DNA of 64,000 bases. Origin: Oncomelania hupensis (Eukaryota > Mollusca > Gastropoda > Littorinimorpha > Pomatiopsidae). The notes under the pieces are model-generated. The model had not been told where the DNA came from and ran no database searches. It worked only from the letters and a program-made list of their open reading frames with translations. The stretch lies in NCBI GenBank assembly GCA_036898135.1, contig JBAHVR010000304.1, positions 456,412 through 520,411 of the forward strand, written 5' to 3'. Position 1 is the first letter of the stretch; each line of letters starts with the position of its first letter. Below, piece after piece: positions 59,889-64,000 of the stretch. The translations under genes and the position numbers were made by a program.

Positions 59889-62359
59889 TAATCATCATCA
59901 TCATCATCATCAAAATATTAACAATAACAACAACAACCACACACACATATACACACACTCACACACGCATACACACATCTCACTCGCATGAGGTCTAAAG
60001 CACTTTCACACAGTGTCAATTTTTGTTATTTCCAGACTTATTTGGAAATACTTTGAAATAGTCGGAGGGCGAGGGAGGAGGGTGCGGGGGGGGGGGATGA
60101 GGTGGGGGGGGATGAAGAATATGAAAGAGCCAAAAGTCGGTCCGTTGGAAGCCCTATCTCAAGAAACACTGAACGGATTTTGACCAAACTTAAAAGGAAC
60201 ATTATCACATTATTATCAAAGTAAGTGGCCTTCCTCGCGTGCCACCATATATTTGCTCCAACGCAAAGGTCAAGTTCACGGGAACTACTTAGCAGCTAAA
60301 CACGTTTAGGGTGTCGGATAGCGCAGTGGTTGGAGCACTCGCTACTGTGTCGCACGTTAAGCACCGTCCAGTGCGGTTAGCACTTGGATGGGTGACCGCA
60401 AAACGTGAAGCGACAAATAACAACGCCCCCAGTTGACTCAACTGTGACTGAGTACTTACTCTCTTAAGGGTGGGGAAGGTAAAGCAGCGAGGGAGAGAGA
60501 TGGGCATCACCCTCATTACGCTGGCCCAAGATAAGTGTGATCTCCAACATCATGCTCCCCTACGGCCACAAGGCTATGGGACTAACTCCCCCCCACCTTT
60601 TTTTTTTTTTGAAAACGGCTGAAGCGATCTTACTGCGTTTTGGTATACAGGTAGGCCTACTTCAAATCATGGGCCATCTTTCAGTAGCAATCCGGGTGTC
60701 TGTCAGTCGGTTCGTCGCTCCCGAATTCACTTTTCTGTTCAAAACACACCTTTGGCCTTACTTCTACAATCCCTGAACCGAAGTTCACCATATTTACTTT
60801 TACCGATAATTAACTGCTGCAAAACATGTTAGATCCTATTTTGTATTTGTACTTGCTCAAAGGTCAGGGTCATTGTGTTTTCCCCATTGTCTAAATACGC
60901 TTTTTGCGCTGCCTCTAAAACTTGGCTAAGCCGATTTGGATCATGTATTCCTTGTAGAGAGTTCAGATTGTTGGTCTAATATCACAAACTGTGAATAGAC
61001 GTTAAATAAAATTATTGAATTGAATTGAATTGTTCAGATTGTGGCCTGTCCCTAAATGTTTTCATTTTCGCTTCGTTGTGATAAAACCCATTCACAACCA
61101 CCACCAGAGAAAATGAACACTTTTGAATTAATAAGTCGTATTTTCCGACTACGTATGTGAATGTTTTGGAAATACATTTGAATGGCTTGCCATCATATTA
61201 TTCATCAGATTAACATAAGTTGTACTTCAAACCTATAATGAGCATTGAAGCTTAACGTCTACATTCCCCCCCCCCCCCCTTCCATCACTGGCGATAGCGC
61301 AGAAGGAGGATACCCATCCCAGAAAAGAGGAGTTAGGGGCCTAAGTCAACACTGAATCATCAGAGCAATGATACTGCTACGATAGTAAACATAGCCACTT
61401 TTATCTTGACACCACGGGACTCGAACCTGGGTCATCAGTGTGGCAGGCGAACGCTCTACCTGTGAGCTACGGCAGTGGGCAAAAGCTATAAGAACACATT
61501 GATAACCAGAACAGAAAATAGTGTATAACTCACGGATAAGCCCGTGGCATTCCTCTATGATGTCCTGCCTCTCCAGTTTCTCCAAGCAGGTCACAAAGGT
61601 GCGGAGAGTGGCGGGTAGGAATCGGCCGTCCCGGCACCGAACCCACTCCATCAGCAGAGTATCGGAAGGGTCCCGCTCATAAAAATTGGCCACCTCGATC
61701 GCGTCAAAGCCCAGCAGATCCGCCAGACCGCGGTAGTCCCGAGAGAGGTCGTTTACCATGGATACCTTGTAACATAACCAAAACAGCATTTAAAGAAACA
61801 ACCACTACTTAATATCAAAGAAAGAGATGGACAAACAAGTGCTGAATACTTCAACGCTACCAGTATACCGCCGCTTAATGGCTCATACCCCATTCTGTTA
61901 CTTGCACCGAAGTCTTAGGTCAAATCAGACAAGAACCAAAAACTGTGCCTTACTGGGCTGTAACATTATAACGAACCAGCTATCTTGGTTATGCTCTCTC
62001 TTCACAGACCAAACATAGTGATGTAAGCTACACCTCCGCCTACTGTGCACCATGTGCTTTGTAACTGTGAGCTGTTCTACAAAACAAAAATAATAACACA
62101 ATTTTTGTAGGTAACCATAATGATTTTATCCCCATTGCCGTCAGCGCCAGAAGGAGTTCTTAAGAGAGTGGAAATAACACTATGCAAGAACAACAACGAT
62201 TGAAAAAAAAAATATAATATACCTGTTCGATGTTGAGCATAAGACAGATCCGTCTGCGACTCTGCCTGAGCGCTGCAATAGGGGTGTCGAGGGCTTGGTC
62301 TCGGAACATTCCCATCTCCGAAGGTCCTGCCTCTACTGGATAGAACGGCTGAATGATTC
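54922..62359 (-). CDS. MyD88: MyD88-like Toll/IL-1 pathway adaptor, six exons
   Basis: Cytosolic adaptor that couples Toll-like receptors to IRAK kinases through a death domain (DD), an intermediate domain (ID) and a TIR domain. Exons read on the minus strand are 62359-62223, 61765-61534, 59759-59706, 59315-59135, 57132-57038 and 55070-54922. All have AG/GT borders, and the phases chain without a break (0, 1, 1, 2, 1) to TGA at 54924-54922. Together they give 281 residues after a split first codon. If translation starts at the ATG at 62315 (MGMFRDQ) the protein is 267 aa, against 296 in human. In that numbering the DD is about 32-105, with blocks DYRGLADLLGF, DPSDTLLMEW and LERQDIIEEC. The ID is only 109-127. 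The TIR runs from about 132 (box 1 KFDCYV, box 2 LRDVHVG, box 3 FLWPKL). Oddities are the shortened ID and Val172 in place of the usual BB-loop proline. A 5' exon upstream of 62359 is possible. Domain order and the TIR/DD matches are seen; family identity comes from known MyD88 sequence patterns. Confidence 0.87.
55360..55446. repeat. (CAT)n microsatellite in MyD88 intron
   Basis: CAT units with CAA/AAT interruptions directly left of a TIR element. Confidence 0.92.
55451..56777. mobile_element. DNA transposon-like element in MyD88 intron D-E
   Basis: Ends GTGACCCTCCACGACGATGT and, inverted, GTGACCCTCCAGCACGAGAT, matching on through GAGTCGCTTCCC. Flanked by ATAA at 55447-55450 and 56778-56781. 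It is 1327 bp. It contains a 115-codon minus-strand frame (56272-55925) with acidic EGNDENVDSEGDDDLSEVQ and no domain I recognise, perhaps a remnant of its own protein. Confidence 0.72.
56800..57031. repeat. CAT/CCT triplet-rich block up to MyD88 exon D donor
   Basis: Degenerate CAT/ACC to 56985, then pure ATC to 57031, only six bases from the exon D donor. Confidence 0.9.
57038..57132 (-). CDS. MyD88: MyD88 exon D (TIR core)
   Basis: The acceptor is TTCTGTGGCAG and the donor GTAAGGATG, the latter running straight into an (ATG)n array. The exon encodes RCNSKTLIVLTKNFENSEAC and FAVSLDPG, matching the human stretch RCRRMVVVVSDDYLQSKEC and FALSLSPG position by position. Confidence 0.88.
57178..57495 (-). 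mobile_element. tRNA-headed SINE (Thr-like head), copy 2
   Basis: Minus-strand GGGCCGGGTAGCTCAGTTGG and GGTTCGAATCC, the ATCGGTCCAGTAGTCACC body and an (AAC)n tract. It may continue to 57178 with a GTGCTCTATATGAGCGACAA end. Confidence 0.78.
57629..58309 (-). mobile_element. tailed retroposon R, copy 6 (11-bp target duplication)
   Basis: AACACATCATA flanks it at 57618-57628 and 58310-58320. The tail is (TACAT)n and the 5' end is at the GGCACCCCCACGGGGGT side. It carries a 52-bp disruption at 58105-58156 caused by a second insertion. Confidence 0.87.
58105..58145 (-). mobile_element. 41-bp tail-only copy of R inside R copy 6
   Basis: AATTACATTACATTACATGG plus TTGTTGCTTTAGGGCCAACCG is the extreme 3' end of R with its tail. 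It is flanked by GACTGGTCTAG at 58094-58104 and 58146-58156. Confidence 0.8.
58516..58942 (+). mobile_element. tRNA-headed SINE with (ATT)n tail
   Basis: Perfect box A TGGCGCAGTGG at 58532 and box B GGTTCGATTCC at 58576. The body includes AATAGCGATCTCCCTGCC and ATCGCCGCGCTTTGAGCC, the end AAAGCGCGTATATAGCATCC, then about 20 ATT units. Confidence 0.82.
59135..59315 (-). CDS. MyD88: MyD88 exon C (TIR boxes 1 and 2)
   Basis: The acceptor is GCTGTTCAG and the donor GTGAGTTT; the exon is entered in phase 1 and left in phase 2. It encodes TIR box 1 (QKFDCYVNIAEQD), the first helix, and box 2 (LRLCLTLRDVHVGQCEF). In most MyD88 and TLR proteins box 2 reads RDxxPG; here the proline position is valine (codon GTG). 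Confidence 0.88.
59393..59697. repeat. GAT/GAC array next to MyD88 ID exon donor
   Basis: Degenerate GAT/GAC/GGC triplets, pure GAT from about 59635, ending 9 bases from the ID exon. Confidence 0.9.
59706..59759 (-). CDS. MyD88: MyD88 exon ID (54-nt intermediate-domain exon)
   Basis: A 54-nt exon lies between acceptor GCTGTTTTCAG and donor GTATGT, in phase 1 on both sides. It encodes EDVSDFIAQMELIVRYQ plus split codons. The start resembles the human ID start (EEDCQKYILKQQ pattern), but the domain is less than half the usual length of about 45 residues. Because it is symmetric, skipping it would keep the frame (Leu at the joint) and give a DD-TIR protein without an ID. A (CAT)n array begins about 8 bases beyond the donor, and an (AAT)n array lies about 60 bases upstream of the acceptor. 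Confidence 0.78.
59818..59912. repeat. (AAT)n-(CAT)n array upstream of MyD88 ID exon
   Basis: About 23 AAT units then about 8 CAT units, within the intron region that should hold the ID exon's branch point. Confidence 0.9.
60309..60590 (+). mobile_element. SINE with hybrid tRNA/5S rRNA head, copy 2
   Basis: GGTGTCGGATAGCGCAGTGG at 60310, then 5S-like GTTAAGCACCGTCCAGTGCG and TTAGCACTTGGATGGGTGAC at 60356-60399. The 3' end is ACAAGGCTATGGGACTAACT. Lies in MyD88 intron B-ID. Confidence 0.77.
60971..61031 (+). mobile_element. 61-bp LINE tail insertion
   Basis: GTTCAGATTG flanks it at 60961-60970 and 61032-61041. The insert ends AGACGTTAAATAAAATTATT followed by (GAATT)n. Confidence 0.72.
61285..61480 (-). 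mobile_element. tRNA-headed SINE, second copy of the 19324 family
   Basis: Minus-strand CCGTAGCTCACAGGTAGAGC and CAGGTTCGAGTCCCGTGG (box B), with body GATTCAGTGTTGACTTAGGC. In MyD88 intron B-ID. Confidence 0.72.
61534..61765 (-). CDS. MyD88: MyD88 exon B (death domain)
   Basis: The exon has 77 codons plus one base, entered in phase 0 after acceptor TTACAAG and left in phase 1 at donor GTGAGT. It encodes nearly the whole death domain, with blocks GLADLLGFDAIEV, DPSDTLLMEWV and LEKLERQDIIEECHGLI. The donor sits at the position equivalent to the exon 1/exon 2 border of vertebrate MyD88, just after the last death-domain helix. Confidence 0.87.
62223..62359 (-). CDS. MyD88: MyD88 exon A (N-terminus)
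   Basis: The minus-strand acceptor TTTCTGTTGCAAG precedes 62359, and the donor after GAACAG is GTATAT. The exon holds a completing dinucleotide plus 45 codons. ALDTPIAALRQSRRRICLML matches the N-terminal helix before the death domain of MyD88 (pattern PxAAL..xxRRRLxLxLN). There is no ATG at the exon's 5' edge. Candidate starts are Met codons at 62315 and 62309; otherwise a further upstream exon supplies the start. Confidence 0.8.
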
Positions 62360-62880
62360 CTTGCAACAGAAACAGGTCGAATGATTAATTAAATGAATGA
62401 TTGGGTAACTTTATGACCTGTTTATTGGTTAGTTGCTTGGGTTGATAGTAGTTGTTTAGTGATGGGCTGGTTGCTTATTGTTAATTTTATAACTTTTCAT
62501 ATTTAATTTTTCTTTTAAATCCTGCAATGTGCTTTCGTAAATTCTCCACAGTGATTAACAAAGATGCATTGATTTAACTTCGACTGAATGACTCCTGAAA
62601 ATGTTAGATTACTGATTCAGCCACTCAATTCATTGAGTGACAAACTAACGATGTTCTGGATGGTTGATTTATCATCTACCTACCAAATTTAGAGAGAGAA
62701 AATTTTCACAAACATTTGCCTAAATAGTTTTATTAGCGAAGACAAATAATTAAAATGTATTATAATAATATTATATAAAATTATAATAATATTAAGTAGA
62801 ACTCTATCTCGGCCAGCGCCTTGAGCAGTTCTTGAGCTGAAAAACAGCTACATAAGAACGGTTACAGGTAAGAACAACTG
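62360..62880. other. upstream of MyD88 exon A, unassigned
   Basis: AT-rich. A SINE 3' fragment (CTCGGCCAGCGCCTTGAGCA) lies at 62808-62870. No clear promoter or 5' exon. Confidence 0.45.
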
Positions 62881-63086
62881 TGGGGCCGGGTAGCTCAGTT
62901 GGTAAGAGCGTCTTGCTAGTAACCGAAAGGTCGCTGGTTCGAATCCCGGATTGGTCAACGTGTGATCATATTATTTTCCCCTTTACCAACAACTGGCCCG
63001 CTGGTGTCAGTATAAATCGGTCCAGTAGTCACCTATATGCGAAAGTGTCGTGTGACTATAATCTACAAACAACAACAACAAGAACA

Positions 63087-63153
<67 letters not shown>

Positions 63154-63180
63154 TTCCTCCTCCTCTTCCTCCTCCTCCTA
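62881..63180 (+). mobile_element. tRNA-headed SINE (Thr-like head), copy 3
   Basis: Box A TAGCTCAGTTGG at 62891 and box B GGTTCGAATCC at 62936. The body matches copy 2, then a (AAC)n tract and a (ACT)n/(CCT)n array 63087-63186. Confidence 0.8.
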
Positions 63181-63189
63181 CTACTACAT

Positions 63190-64000
63190 TATCCCCAAGA
63201 AAAATCAACGTTAGAACTTATTAAAAATTTGAAATCAGAAACTAACAGAAACTTAATTAATTTTACAAACCTTGATTTTTGTCCATTTGGTCACAGTTTA
63301 TAAAATTTAGACTGTACACTTCTAATCACAATTGAAATAGTACACTTGTAATTTATAATTTAAGACGTACACTTATACTCGTAATGTAAGACTTTACGCC
63401 TTAATTATAGTCACAATTTCTGACCCACACTGGAATCGCAATTTTAGACGCGATCAACGACTCGACTGAACCGAATGGCTGAAGCCTTAGCACTGAATTC
63501 GACAAGCCTGTGCACTCTTGCTCGTAAAGGTAGTTCTGGGGGAGCAACGCAATGCAATCGCAAATCGCCTGTTTAAATTTAAACGACGACTTGTACAATA
63601 AATTGTCCCAGTATCAGACTAACGCTGGATGTTACAACTTCAGACAATTCTACTAGACAGACCCCTGATACTAAAATGATTTGCCTTTTAACCCAATAAA
63701 CAAACCAAAACCTAAAAAGAGGATAATTTCAATTAAATCCGTGCTTTTATCTCCTGATATGTGTCCTTCCGTTTAATTTTCCTGCATTACAAAAACGACT
63801 TCCTTTGTAACAACCACCTCTTCTATTTCAAATCTTACTTGTTCAAGTAGCTTCCTTATTGACACTAGTCGTTAACTGTCGTGTTCCCACCCACGTCTAT
63901 TATAGCTGGGGATCAAAACATCATAACAAGCCCAATCATTGCGGTCTTGAAAATGCCAATGGTCAAAGGTAATAGGGGTGTAGGTTTATTGGTTTTTGCT
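63190..64000. other. no gene recognised
   Basis: AT-rich sequence to the window end with no splice-bounded frame noticed. Confidence 0.4.

Noticed and set aside
60356..60400. Possible 5S rRNA gene
   Set aside because: Only about 45 bases match and the segment sits inside a repeated SINE.
61346..61533. Extension of the MyD88 death-domain frame past LIR into ELYTIFCSG
   Set aside because: This is intron read-through; GTGAGT follows the Ile codon and the phase fits the next exon.
62881..62955. Possible genuine tRNA-Thr gene
   Set aside because: Acceptor and T-stem pairing is imperfect and the same head is followed by the same SINE body in three copies.

Overview
This is a stretch of animal nuclear DNA: AT-rich, intron-rich, and dominated by interspersed repeats and triplet microsatellites. 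The mix (RTE-type retrotransposon with microsatellite 3' tails, several tRNA-headed SINEs with (ATT)n or (AAC)n tails, (GATGAT)n and (GAAGAA)n arrays, a short MyD88) fits a lophotrochozoan, most likely a mollusc. That assignment is inference. Most long open frames here are microsatellites or repeats; real genes appear only as short exons bounded by splice sites.

Three genes can be supported. (1) A MyD88 innate-immune adaptor on the minus strand (62359 down to 54922). Six exons chain with matching splice phases into a death domain, a very short intermediate domain and a TIR domain. (2) A single-pass membrane protein on the plus strand. A transmembrane exon (5228-5315) is phase-compatible with a very large cytoplasmic-tail exon (about 15470-17708) that carries two FPPPP motifs and ends in the PDZ-type ligand ETTV. 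It is also phase-compatible with a second, short terminal exon at 40607-40760. (3) One chromodomain exon on the minus strand (2669-2773), SUV39H-like, whose other exons I cannot see. A broken THAP-domain fragment lies at 42171-42427.

The rest is mobile-element debris with readable history. An RTE-like LINE is present at least six times (60-1710, 30566-30600, 30634-31495, 38508-40528 interrupted, 39694-40128, 52421-53420). A terminal-inverted-repeat element is present twice (39044-40268 and 51951-53773), and both copies were later hit by the same LINE. The first copy itself sits inside an older LINE copy, and the LINE that hit it left a 13-bp target duplication. A roughly 570-bp retroposon without a tRNA head, tailed with (ATGTA)n-like repeats, has six copies, three of them with perfect 10-11 bp target duplications. 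Several insertions consist of almost nothing but a 3' tail (35, 41 and 61 bp).

Layout: 0-5 kb LINE, chromodomain exon and transmembrane exon; 5-15 kb microsatellites and LINE 3' ends; 15.4-18 kb tail exon; 18-38 kb AT-rich intergenic or intronic DNA with repeats and a large inverted duplication (26.7-29 kb); 38.5-40.8 kb nested transposons next to the short terminal exon; 41.9-42.8 kb SINE, THAP fragment and MITE; 44-54 kb microsatellites, SINEs and the second TIR element; 54.6-62.4 kb MyD88 with repeat-filled introns; 62.4-64 kb a SINE and unassigned DNA.
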